Of a stretch of 64,000 nt of DNA, positions 7,338 to 15,178 are shown piece after piece. The position numbers were made by a program, and so were the translations under genes. The notes under the pieces are model-generated. The model searched no databases. It saw only the letters and a program-made list of their open reading frames with translations, and was not told the DNA's origin. Position 1 is the first letter of the stretch. Each line of letters starts with the position of its first letter. The DNA is from Rhizobium leguminosarum bv. viciae USDA 2370 (lineage in GTDB: Bacteria > Pseudomonadota > Alphaproteobacteria > Rhizobiales > Rhizobiaceae), in contig NZ_MRDL01000003.1 of NCBI RefSeq assembly GCF_002008365.1, positions 124,001-188,000 on the forward strand. The letters are read 5' to 3'.

Positions 7338-9038
7338 TCACAGTTTCAATTGCCAGACGCCGGCCTCGGCGACGGCGCCGGTGAGCGTTGCCGAACGTGC
7401 GGCGGCAAAGCCCGGAATGCGTTTGGACCCCGTCCAGCGGCCGTTGTCAGCGAAGACTTCGATGGAGCCGGCATCGAGGAAGATGCGCAGGCTCGACGGT
7501 TTCGCGCCGGTGGCGACGTAGCGTGGCGGCGTCTTGCCGGTGCGGGCGTCGAAGACAATCGCCAGACCATCGGCATCGAGTTTCACGCCTAGATCGACAT
7601 CCGGATGATCGAAGGTGAGATCGAAGGCGGCGCCCGGCTCGGTGAGATCAAGTACGATCTCGACGGCGCCGGTGCCGAGCGGCACGGTCTTGCCGGCGGC
7701 AAGCGCGGTGTCGTCCAGCAACTGATGGCGCAGGCTTTCGACGGCTGCGACCGGCGGGGTCAGCACCGTGTCACCGTCGAGAAGCACGCGGCGCGGCAGG
7801 GTCATAGTCGTCGGGAAATCGTCCTTCTTGGAAAAATCCGACCAGTTGGCGAGCCAGGCGATGCCGACCGGCTCGTCGCCATCAACGAAGGCCTGGAAGG
7901 CATAGGCATCCGAACCGAAATCCAACTCCTGCTCGAATTCCGCCGTGAAGGTGCGGCCATCGAAACTGCCGACGGTGACGGAGGTGAGGTTGCGGCGGCC
8001 GGTGGCCGGGTCGCGGCTGGTGAGCAGACCGAAGATCAGCGCCCAGCGGGTTTCTGCGTTTTTGCCGCAAAGCGGCACCATGCAGGGGCATTCCGCCGCT
8101 GTCATGCCGAAACCGTCCTCGCGATGGATGATGCCGAGGAAGGTCCAGCCATCGGCGCCTTGCGCGTCTGCGGTTTCATAGAGCAGTACGACGCCGCCCT
8201 GCCTGTCGCGGCTGCCGAGCAGCATCTTCCAGCGGCCGTCCGGGCCTTTGAAGACATAGGGGTCGCGGAAATCGGTGGTGAGGTTCAAGCCTTCCGGGCG
8301 CAGCGGCATCACGGTTTTCGACGGGCCGGCGACGATGCCGTCGCGGCTGACGGCGGAAAGCTGGATTTGCTCTTCCGGTTGCCGATCACGCACATGCTCG
8401 GTGTAGAAGACGCGGATTTCCTCGCCTTCTGGGCCGGCGCCGGGGATCGCCGAGCCGGAGAAGGCGCCGCCGCGGCCATCGTCCTTTTCCGATAGATGCG
8501 CCGCCGGGAAGAGGAACATGGGCAGATGCGTCCAGTGGACAAAATCCTTCGAGACGGCATGGCCCCAGTGCATAGTGTTCCAGCGCGGCTCATGAGGATA
8601 ATGCTGGTAGAAGAGGTGGGCGTTTCCGCCGAACCGTCCAAAACCGTTCGGATCGTTCATCCAGCCGAAGGGCGGGCGGAAGTGGTAGCTGTCGGGCACG
8701 TTGGGGGCGGCGGTGCGGGCATCGCTGTGCAGGACGCGGATGCCCTCCTTCATCACTGTTTCCGGCCGGAAGGCATAAGCGACGGAGAGCGCTGTGGTTG
8801 TCGCATCATAGGACAGCGTGGCATGACCGCCCTTCGCGAGCGTCACAGCGAAGAACTCAAATTCCCCCGTGCGGCGGGTCGAGGGCTCGCCGATGTCGTT
8901 GCCATCAACAGCGACGAAGAGCTTCGCCTCGCCGCCGGCATGGCGCGCCTTCAGCCAGAGATGCAGCACCGTGCCTTCGGGCAGCTCCGCTTCGATGGTT
9001 TCAGGTGCTGACGTTTCGGATTTTGCCTGCAGAGACAT
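7338..9038 (-). CDS. GH32 beta-fructosidase (sucrose/levan-type hydrolase)
   Basis: A 566-residue family 32 glycoside hydrolase. The catalytic region begins at about residue 120 with HFRPPFGWMNDPNGFGR, which carries the nucleophile Asp of the WMNDPNG motif. TDFRDPYVF supplies the RDP transition-state stabiliser, and AAECPCMVPL the acid/base Glu of the ECP motif. About 110 extra N-terminal residues form a beta-rich domain before the five-bladed propeller; a C-terminal beta-sandwich follows. No signal peptide is seen, so it should act in the cytosol on an imported fructoside such as sucrose or a short fructan. It starts two bases after the permease stop and is transcribed with the importer. Confidence 0.93.
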   Translation of the reverse strand: MSLQAKSETSAPETIEAELPEGTVLHLWLKARHAGGEAKLFVAVDGNDIGEPSTRRTGEFEFFAVTLAKGGHATLSYDATTTALSVAYAFRPETVMKEGIRVLHSDARTAAPNVPDSYHFRPPFGWMNDPNGFGRFGGNAHLFYQHYPHEPRWNTMHWGHAVSKDFVHWTHLPMFLFPAAHLSEKDDGRGGAFSGSAIPGAGPEGEEIRVFYTEHVRDRQPEEQIQLSAVSRDGIVAGPSKTVMPLRPEGLNLTTDFRDPYVFKGPDGRWKMLLGSRDRQGGVVLLYETADAQGADGWTFLGIIHREDGFGMTAAECPCMVPLCGKNAETRWALIFGLLTSRDPATGRRNLTSVTVGSFDGRTFTAEFEQELDFGSDAYAFQAFVDGDEPVGIAWLANWSDFSKKDDFPTTMTLPRRVLLDGDTVLTPPVAAVESLRHQLLDDTALAAGKTVPLGTGAVEIVLDLTEPGAAFDLTFDHPDVDLGVKLDADGLAIVFDARTGKTPPRYVATGAKPSSLRIFLDAGSIEVFADNGRWTGSKRIPGFAAARSATLTGAVAEAGVWQLKL

Positions 9039-9040
9039 GA

Positions 9041-9934
9041 TCAACCTTTCACGGCGGAGCCGACGAATGAACTGACGAACCAGCGCTGGAAAGCCAGATA
9101 GAGAATGAGGACGGGGATCATCATCAGCACCGAGGCGGCCATGGCGCGGTCCCAATAGATGCTGTCCTGTCCGAAGAAGGTGGCGATGGCCACGGCAATC
9201 GGCCGAGCATAGTCGGTCTGGGTGACCAGCGTCGGCCAGAGATACTGGTTCCAGCTTTCGATGCCCATGAGGATCGAGACCGTGGCGAGCGCCGGCAGGC
9301 TGAGCGGCATGTAGATTGACCGGTAGATGCGGAAGACCGATGCACCATCCATTTCCGCCGCTTCATAGAGTTCCTTCGGCAGCTGCGCGAAGAACTGGTA
9401 GAAGAGGAAGACATAGAGCGGGCTTGCCACCCAGGGCAGGATCTGCACCGCGAAGGTATCCGTCAGCCCCGCCCGCGACATCATGACGACGAGCGGCATG
9501 ATGATGCTTTCCTGCGGGATGACATAGAGGGCGACGACCAGCGCCAAGAGCGCCGCCTTGCCGCGCAGCGAGCCCCAGGCCAGAACGAAGCCCGCCATGG
9601 AATTGATGATCAGACCCGAGACGACTGTGGCGACGAGGATCACCAGCGAATTGAAGAGATATCGGCCATAGGCCAGCTCGCCGGAGAAATGGGCGATCTC
9701 CTTGTAGTTCGACAGCGTCGGGTCGCTGACCCAGAAGGCGCGGAAGCTGCCCATATCGGCGAGGATGCGGAAACGGTCGTCCTTCAGGCTGGCGATCAGC
9801 AGCATGAACAGCGGCGAGATCATCACCAGCGCGATGACCAGGATGCAGAGGCTCTGCACGACGCGCAGGCTTCTCTTGCCGTTGCCCCTTGCGATTGCCA
9901 GCGGGGCGGGCTGGCTCAAAGCGATATCAGACAT
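9041..9934 (-). CDS. Sugar ABC transporter permease, MalG type
   Basis: A 297-residue inner-membrane protein of the CUT1 class. Hydrophobic segments begin at about residue 25 (SLCILVIALVMISPLFMLLI). The conserved EAA loop that docks on the ATPase is ELYEAAEMDGASVFRIYRSI near residue 198, followed by the conserved P in MPLSLPALATVS. It overlaps the upstream MalF-type permease gene by eight bases and precedes the GH32 gene by two, so the cassette is tightly coupled. It forms the membrane channel with the MalF-type partner. Confidence 0.93.
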   Translation of the reverse strand: MSDIALSQPAPLAIARGNGKRSLRVVQSLCILVIALVMISPLFMLLIASLKDDRFRILADMGSFRAFWVSDPTLSNYKEIAHFSGELAYGRYLFNSLVILVATVVSGLIINSMAGFVLAWGSLRGKAALLALVVALYVIPQESIIMPLVVMMSRAGLTDTFAVQILPWVASPLYVFLFYQFFAQLPKELYEAAEMDGASVFRIYRSIYMPLSLPALATVSILMGIESWNQYLWPTLVTQTDYARPIAVAIATFFGQDSIYWDRAMAASVLMMIPVLILYLAFQRWFVSSFVGSAVKG

Positions 9935-10859
9935 CGAAGCGCCTCAGGAGTTTGCGTTGCAGGAGCGCGATCAGAAGAACGATGACGAAGAGGATGACGG
10001 AAACGGCCGATGCGTAGCCGAGTTTCTGCTCCTCGAAGCCGGCGCGCACCATGTAGTGGACAACGGTTTCGGTGCTTTCCTTCGGGCCGCCCTGGGTGAG
10101 GATCGCCACCTGCGTATAGAGCTTGAAGGCCTGGATGGTAGTGATGACCAGCACGAAGACATGCGTCGGGCGAAGGCCGGGCATGGTGACGTGCCAGAAG
10201 CGGCGCAGCGCGCTTGCCCCGTCGATGCGGGCGGCATCGTATAGTTCTTCGGGAATGCCCTGCAGGCCGGCGAGATAGATGATCATCTGAAAGCCATAGG
10301 CCTGCCAGGCTGAAAGCAACACGATGGAGAACATCGCCCAGTTGGGGTCGCCGAGCCAGTCGATCGGCTGGATCGTGCCGCCGGAAAGGAAACCGACGAT
10401 CTGGTTGAGCGGGCCGCTCGGATACTGGAACAGCGTGCCCCAGATGACGCAGACCACCACCATGGAGGTGATCGCCGGCAGGAAGAACAGGCCGCGCAGC
10501 AGGTTTTGCATCGGCAGCTTCTGGTGCAAGAGCAGCGCGGTCAGGAAGGCGAGGCCGCACTGCACTGGCAGCACCCAGAAGGTGAAACGCGTAACGTTCC
10601 ACAGCGAGGTCCAGAACAGCGGATCGGTGAAGACGCGCTCGAAATTCAGGAGGCCGACAAAGCGCACCGGCGTCGGGCGCGGCACGAGCGGCTGGTTGGT
10701 CATCGCCGTCCAGAAGGACAAGAGGAACGGCGTGATCAGGAATATCGCCAGAAGCAGAAAGGCAGGCGCGATCATCGCCATTTCCTGCCAGAGCCGCTGC
10801 TTGTCGCGGCGTTTCGCCGGACGCCGCAAAGCGGGCGTGGAGGTCTGTTGCAAAGTCAT
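9927..10859 (-). CDS. Sugar ABC transporter permease, MalF/UgpA type
   Basis: A 310-residue CUT1 permease. After a basic N-terminus (RRPAKRRDKQRLW) come the usual six membrane segments, starting MIAPAFLLLAIFLITPFLLS. The EAA loop is EELYDAARIDGASALRRFWH near residue 210. The start at 10859 is preceded by GAGGAGG at five bases; an ATG at 10880 lies too close to its own purine-rich stretch to be favoured. It pairs with the downstream MalG-type permease and follows the binding protein gene by 72 bp. Confidence 0.92.
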   Translation of the reverse strand: MTLQQTSTPALRRPAKRRDKQRLWQEMAMIAPAFLLLAIFLITPFLLSFWTAMTNQPLVPRPTPVRFVGLLNFERVFTDPLFWTSLWNVTRFTFWVLPVQCGLAFLTALLLHQKLPMQNLLRGLFFLPAITSMVVVCVIWGTLFQYPSGPLNQIVGFLSGGTIQPIDWLGDPNWAMFSIVLLSAWQAYGFQMIIYLAGLQGIPEELYDAARIDGASALRRFWHVTMPGLRPTHVFVLVITTIQAFKLYTQVAILTQGGPKESTETVVHYMVRAGFEEQKLGYASAVSVILFVIVLLIALLQRKLLRRFDV

Positions 10860-10931
10860 TGTTTCCTCCTCATCGGTCATCCTCCCGAGATAGTCCAGGG
10901 CCGGCCGGAGAACCGGCCCCGTCAAAACCCC

Positions 10932-12230
10932 TTACTGCTGCTCGTCGAAGGGCGGGTAGCCGGCGTTGTCCTCGATATCCTCGTCAATCTTCTTGGCAGC
11001 GGCCGTCAGCGCTTCCTGCGCGTCACCACCGTTGAAGATCTTGTCGACGGCTTGCATGAAGGCCGAGGTGATCGTCGGATAGGCCGGGTGCGGCGGACGG
11101 GCGATCGCGGTCTTGGAAGCCTGCTCAAAGGCGATGGCGAGCGGACCGCCTTCCGCATAGAGCGGAGATTCGGCGGCGAAGCTCTTCAGGCCCGGATAGG
11201 CGGACTGGGTCTTGGCGTATTCCCGGTACGCCTTGTCCTTCAGCAGGAAGCTCAGGAACTTGCCGGCGATCTCGGGGTTTTCCGAAGTCGCGGAAATGCC
11301 CCAGATCCAGGTTCCGTTCGGGCTCACGCCCTTGTCGCCGATCTTCGGCAGCGGCATGACCACGATATTGTCCTTCATCGCTGCCGACGCCTCCGCGTAG
11401 AACCAGTGGCCGCCCATGGCCAGCGCGGCCGGCTGTCCCTCGGCGTAGAACTGGTTGGTGCCCGACGAAGTCGGTACGACCCAGCCCTTCTTCACCCAGT
11501 CCTGCATCATCGTCAGCGCCTTGACGCAGGCCTCGCCATCGAGCGTGCCGCTGGCCTTCCAAGTCTTGCGGTCGATCAGGTCGCAGCCGGCGCTTTCGAG
11601 CAGGGGGCCGTAGGCATAGGTGATCCACTCGGTCTTGATGCCGTAACCTCGGAAGGTGTCGATCGGCCACTTCACGCCTTCGAGCTTGGAAAGCTTTTCG
11701 AGATAGCCTTCGAATTCCTCGCGGGTCCAGGCATCGTCGACCGATTTCGGAATGCGGGCGCCAATGGCTTCAAGATATTTCTTGTTGCCGTAGAGCACGA
11801 CCGAGGAGTCGGTGAGGCCGATCGCATAGAGGTCCTTATCGATCGGATAGGTGCCCTGGGCGATATTCGAATCCGTCATGTCATCGAGCAGGTCCTTGTC
11901 AATGAGCGGCTTGACCGGCTGCAGATAGCCGGACCAGACATAATTGGCGAGGAACGGAGCATCGAGTTCCATGATATCGGGCAGCTGCTTGGCCATGACG
12001 GCGGCGCTGAACTTTTCGTTATAGGCATCGTGCGGCGCGTAGATCATCTCGATATCGACATCGGGATTGGCGGCCTCGAAGCGGGTGGCAACGTCGCCAT
12101 AGGCCTTCACCCAGCCGGGATCGCCCTGGTGCATAACGTGGATGACGGTCTTTGCCTCGGCAAGACTGGCGGTTGCAACCAGCGCGGCGGACGCGAAGAG
12201 TCCATAAAGTAAACGATTACCCATTCTCAT
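10932..12230 (-). CDS. Extracellular sugar-binding protein (CUT1 ABC transporter)
   Basis: A 432-residue periplasmic protein. The signal peptide covers about residues 1-26 (LLYGLFASAALVATASLAEA). The mature protein starts KTVIHVMHQGDPGWVKAYGD and has MELDAPFLANYVWSGYLQPV and WGISATSENPEIAGKFLSFL, patterns of the SBP_bac_1 family (UgpB/ThuE class). The start is fixed by GGAGGAG seven bases before the ATG at 12230. It follows the LacI gene by 34 bp, so it probably has no strong promoter of its own. With a GH32 enzyme in the same operon, a fructose-containing oligosaccharide is the likely ligand (inference). Confidence 0.92.
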   Translation of the reverse strand: MRMGNRLLYGLFASAALVATASLAEAKTVIHVMHQGDPGWVKAYGDVATRFEAANPDVDIEMIYAPHDAYNEKFSAAVMAKQLPDIMELDAPFLANYVWSGYLQPVKPLIDKDLLDDMTDSNIAQGTYPIDKDLYAIGLTDSSVVLYGNKKYLEAIGARIPKSVDDAWTREEFEGYLEKLSKLEGVKWPIDTFRGYGIKTEWITYAYGPLLESAGCDLIDRKTWKASGTLDGEACVKALTMMQDWVKKGWVVPTSSGTNQFYAEGQPAALAMGGHWFYAEASAAMKDNIVVMPLPKIGDKGVSPNGTWIWGISATSENPEIAGKFLSFLLKDKAYREYAKTQSAYPGLKSFAAESPLYAEGGPLAIAFEQASKTAIARPPHPAYPTITSAFMQAVDKIFNGGDAQEALTAAAKKIDEDIEDNAGYPPFDEQQ

Positions 12231-12264
12231 TGATATTCTCCTCCTGTTAGACACTATTCGATGT

Positions 12265-13275
12265 TCAGACGGATGCCCGTTCGACCAGATGGAACGGCAG
12301 TTTCCGCAGATGCGGCGGTTCGGGCTGCTCGGCCAGGAGGATCTCCATGGCAAGGCGGCCCATGGCGCGGTGCGGCAGGGCCATCGTCGTCAATGGCGGG
12401 TCCAGCCGCGAGGCAAGCTCGACCTGGTTGTCGAAGCTTGCCACCGCGATATCATCCGGAATGCGAAGGCCGGCGCGGGCAAGCGCCGCATAGACTTCCA
12501 TCGCCACGCGGTCATTGCCGCACAGGATGGCGTCAGGCCGTTGACCGGATTTCAGAAGCGCCTCCACATGAGAGGCAACGAGGCTCGGCGCGCGGTCGCT
12601 GTAGACGCTGCGGCGCACCGCCGGCAACACGCCGACGGGGTCGATGCCCCCCTCCTCAAGCGCCGCACGAAACCCCATCTCGCGTAGCGTGCCGGCGAGA
12701 ATGCCCGGCAGGTTGATGAAGGCGATGCGCCGGCGGCCGGCGGCGAGGAGATAACGCACGATCTCCCGCGCGCCGCCCTCTTCGTCCGGCACCAGCGCGG
12801 TGACGCGGCCGGCAGCCTCGCGGCAGTTGATCATGACGCCGACGGCGCCCGTCAACCTGTCCGGCAGGGCCACATGCTTGTGGTACATGGCGGCATAAGC
12901 AACGGCGCGTGGCCGGAACTGCTGCACCTCGTCGAGCACCGAGCCGATAGACTGGCCGCTTCTGTGGTTGACCGCAAAGACCGCCATGCCGGCGCTGCGG
13001 GCTGCCCCGTCGAGGCCACGCACGATCTCGGTGGCGAAGGGCGAAGTGATGAGGCCGTCGGAGACGACGCCGACCAGCGGCAGCCAGCCCTGACGCACGC
13101 CACGCGCCGCAAGGTTGGTCACATAGCCGAGTTCTTCCGCAATGGCCTTGATCTTCTGGCGCGTATCGTCGGACATGCGGGCGGAGCCGCCGTGCAATGC
13201 GCCGGAAACCGTCTTTACCGAGACGCCCGCACGTTCCGCGATGTCAGAAAGCGATACTGCCACGATCTTCACCAT
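12265..13275 (-). CDS. LacI-family regulator of the fructoside operon
   Basis: A repressor of about 336 residues. The DNA-binding domain is VSLSDIAERAGVSVKTVSGA, and the hinge follows at YVTNLAARGVRQGW. The ligand core ends with CGNDRVAMEVYAALARAGLRI and VASFDNQVELASRLDPPLTT. The start is uncertain: ATG at 13275 is very close to GGAGG, while GTG codons three and fifteen bases further in have longer spacing. It is the promoter-proximal gene of a six-gene operon and a CG-centred palindrome sits immediately upstream, so it probably represses itself and the whole operon until the imported sugar or a product appears. Confidence 0.9.
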   Translation of the reverse strand: MVKIVAVSLSDIAERAGVSVKTVSGALHGGSARMSDDTRQKIKAIAEELGYVTNLAARGVRQGWLPLVGVVSDGLITSPFATEIVRGLDGAARSAGMAVFAVNHRSGQSIGSVLDEVQQFRPRAVAYAAMYHKHVALPDRLTGAVGVMINCREAAGRVTALVPDEEGGAREIVRYLLAAGRRRIAFINLPGILAGTLREMGFRAALEEGGIDPVGVLPAVRRSVYSDRAPSLVASHVEALLKSGQRPDAILCGNDRVAMEVYAALARAGLRIPDDIAVASFDNQVELASRLDPPLTTMALPHRAMGRLAMEILLAEQPEPPHLRKLPFHLVERASV

Positions 13276-13280
13276 CCTCC

Positions 13281-13300
13281 TTGGGTGATCGATTACCCAA
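13281..13300 (-). promoter_or_regulatory. LacI-type operator upstream of the fructoside operon
   Basis: TTGGGTGATCGATTACCCAA is a 20-bp palindrome with one mismatched pair and the central CG typical of LacI-family sites. It lies just ahead of the ribosome binding site of the local LacI gene, where a bound repressor would block transcription of the whole operon. Confidence 0.7.
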
Positions 13301-13412
13301 TAGTGGCAGCGGACGCGTTTTGTCAAGCGGCTTTTACGTGCACTGCTCGGTGTTCCGAACACCTATCTGTCAATCGGCGCACAAGACTGACCCCTTACCG
13401 GCGTGCAATCTT

Positions 13413-13435
13413 GGCTCTGACGCAGATTTGGTGCA
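13413..13435. repeat. Probable ISL3-family terminal inverted repeat (single end)
   Basis: GGCTCTGACGCAGATTTGGT (continuing GCA) resembles the terminal repeat of rhizobial ISL3-type elements as I remember them, and lies about 20 bp beyond the end of the transposase remnant. The matching left end was not found, so only one end of the element seems to remain. Confidence 0.45.
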
Positions 13436-13455
13436 ATTGACTCATGTCGAGCCGA

Positions 13456-13620
13456 TCAGGCGGGCTTGAAGAAGATCAGTTTTCCGCGCCCGTACATCTG
13501 GCGCTTTACCAGCTTGAGCTTGGTGATTTGCCCCTCGGTTTGTCCGTTGGACCACGATGAGACGATCGCTGCCCGGACTGCCTGTATGTCTTTGAAGCGA
13601 TCTTTTATGAAAAGGGTTGC
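13456..13620 (-). pseudogene. ISL3-family transposase, C-terminal remnant
   Basis: The minus strand encodes SSWSNGQTEGQITKLKLVKR followed by QMYGRGKL, the C-terminal signature of ISL3 (DDE) transposases. After GKL the frame changes: the expected DLLQARLIG is found only in another frame, pointing to a one-base deletion around the GATC at 13468-13471. The catalytic domain is missing, so this is a dead fragment beside a possible terminal repeat. Confidence 0.75.
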
Positions 13621-13687
13621 GCGCAGGCATCGGCTCCTACAAGGACACAGATGGCGCCTCGGCCGCGCGCAACCCCCTGCTTCGCCT

Positions 13688-14194
13688 TTACTTGGCCTTA
13701 CTGACGCTCGCCTCAATCCTCCCCAATTGAGAGCTCACGTAGTCGCCGTGGCGAAGCTTTGCGAATTCGTCGGTGGCTTGTGCCCGTCTGCTCTTGAAAA
13801 CGTACCATTGACCGTCCGGTTCGCGTTTCTGATAGATCAGGCCGCCCTTCTTGCGGTGGCTGAAGCAGGTGATTGCCGTCGCCGTTCCGGTCTTGGCGTG
13901 CCAGTCGGCGTTGAAGCAGAGTTTACCCGACTCCGTGATGAACCAGCGGCCCATACCGAAAGACGGCGAGCCGTTTTCCCGCGACCAGGCGGTAAAGCGG
14001 CGCGCCTTTGTGGAGAAGTAGCCGGCACCGGCTTTCCACATCCAGGAATTCTGGTTGTAGAGCTGATAGATTTCCGCACTGCTCATCGGCTTTGCGGTCT
14101 CGATCCCCGCAGGCTCATTGGTTCCGGCAGCGGACGCGGCCGTGGCGATACCGCTGAGGGCCACGGCCAGGAGCATTTTTTGAAGCATGGACAT
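13688..14194 (-). CDS. DUF995 family secreted protein
   Basis: A 168-residue protein with a signal peptide (residues 1-22, LLAVALSGIATAASA). The mature part shows the DUF995 pattern: SAEIYQLYNQNSWMWKAGAG, then FGMGRWFITESGKLCFNADW and TCFSHRKKGGLIYQKR, with two conserved cysteines that could form a disulfide. The family is common in Rhizobiales; its function is not established. GAAGGAAG precedes the start. It lies 18 bp after the GH26-like gene and probably belongs to the same polysaccharide operon. Confidence 0.8.
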   Translation of the reverse strand: MSMLQKMLLAVALSGIATAASAAGTNEPAGIETAKPMSSAEIYQLYNQNSWMWKAGAGYFSTKARRFTAWSRENGSPSFGMGRWFITESGKLCFNADWHAKTGTATAITCFSHRKKGGLIYQKREPDGQWYVFKSRRAQATDEFAKLRHGDYVSSQLGRIEASVSKAK

Positions 14195-14212
14195 GTTCAG
14201 CTTCCTTCTTGT

Positions 14213-15178
14213 TCAATTGATGCTTTCGCGGACGACCCGCCAGTCGGGGCGGCCATAGCCGTCCGGCCACGGATAGACTTCACGGTCGTTGAAGTAGATA
14301 ACGGCGCTCAGGGCCGGGAACTGGGGATAGCGTTTCGTTATGCTCTCAGCCCAGTTTCGCACGTATGAATCGTCGCCTTCGTAGCCGAGTTCGGCAACCA
14401 TGATGGGCTTGCCGTAACCAGCGACACGGGCGTATCCGGGCGCAAGGTGCGCTGCAAACGTCTGATCCTTGCCAGTCTTGTCCCTGTCGTATTGCTGCAG
14501 GCCAAAGACCGAGAGCCCGATGAGATCGACGACATCGTTGCCGGGATAAAAGGCTTGAAGCCCCTCATTACCCTTCGGTGACCACATGTATTTTGCCGTC
14601 TTCAGGTGGACCTTGCAGACCTCCACCATCCGCCGATAGGCCTTGGCATAATCGGCGCCCTGCCAATGCGACCAGGAGAACTGGCTGTCGGTTTCGTCCA
14701 TTTCCTGTCCCCAGCGAATGATGACCGGACTTTTCAGCTTGGCGGCAGTCGAGCAGACGGCGGCCATGTTCGCATCGCGCGAACCGTCCAGGATGCTGTG
14801 CAGCAGTTCCTGCGAGGTTTGGCGCCAATCGGATGACCAGGTCCAGGGCTCGACCGAGATCAGCAGGGTGCGGCCACGCGCTTGCGCATAATCGTCGGCC
14901 AGGGCGAGCGTGCGCAGATCGACGTCTTCCCAGGGCAGGAAGAGGTGTTCGATCTTCGAATCGGGCGACGCGGCTAAATCTCCGTGCGGATCATAGGCGC
15001 CGAACGTGATCGACTCCTTCGTGACGACCGGCATTTTGGTCGGCGGCGCGATGGACGATGTCGTCATCGCAAGCGGCTGCCCCTCGGCAAAACTGCCCAG
15101 AGCGGTCGGCAGGACCGCAACTCCCGACAGCAACAGGCCGGTTAACGACAACAGGGCTATTTTGGATGGGCTAGACAT
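14213..15178 (-). CDS. GH26-like glycoside hydrolase (secreted)
   Basis: A 321-residue protein with a hydrophobic N-terminal segment (IALLSLTGLLLSGVAVLPTA) serving as signal peptide or anchor. The (beta/alpha)8-type domain shows PVIIRWGQEMD, a probable acid/base Glu, about midway, and KPIMVAELGYEGD, a probable nucleophile Glu, near residue 262, as in the GH26/GH5 clan. It starts inside the end of the GT2 gene (eight-base overlap) with GGAGGAAG upstream. Polysaccharide synthase operons often include such a hydrolase to trim or release the polymer, which is the likely role. The bond it cleaves is unknown. Confidence 0.75.
   Translation of the reverse strand: MSSPSKIALLSLTGLLLSGVAVLPTALGSFAEGQPLAMTTSSIAPPTKMPVVTKESITFGAYDPHGDLAASPDSKIEHLFLPWEDVDLRTLALADDYAQARGRTLLISVEPWTWSSDWRQTSQELLHSILDGSRDANMAAVCSTAAKLKSPVIIRWGQEMDETDSQFSWSHWQGADYAKAYRRMVEVCKVHLKTAKYMWSPKGNEGLQAFYPGNDVVDLIGLSVFGLQQYDRDKTGKDQTFAAHLAPGYARVAGYGKPIMVAELGYEGDDSYVRNWAESITKRYPQFPALSAVIYFNDREVYPWPDGYGRPDWRVVRESIN

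Noticed and set aside
9927..10925. Upstream ATG at 10880 or beyond for the MalF-type permease
   Set aside because: The ATG at 10859 has a well-spaced GAGGAGG, whereas the earlier ATG abuts its purine-rich stretch.
10506..12212. 568-codon plus-strand frame opposite the sugar-binding protein
   Set aside because: Antisense to two well-recognised transporter genes, with no family pattern.
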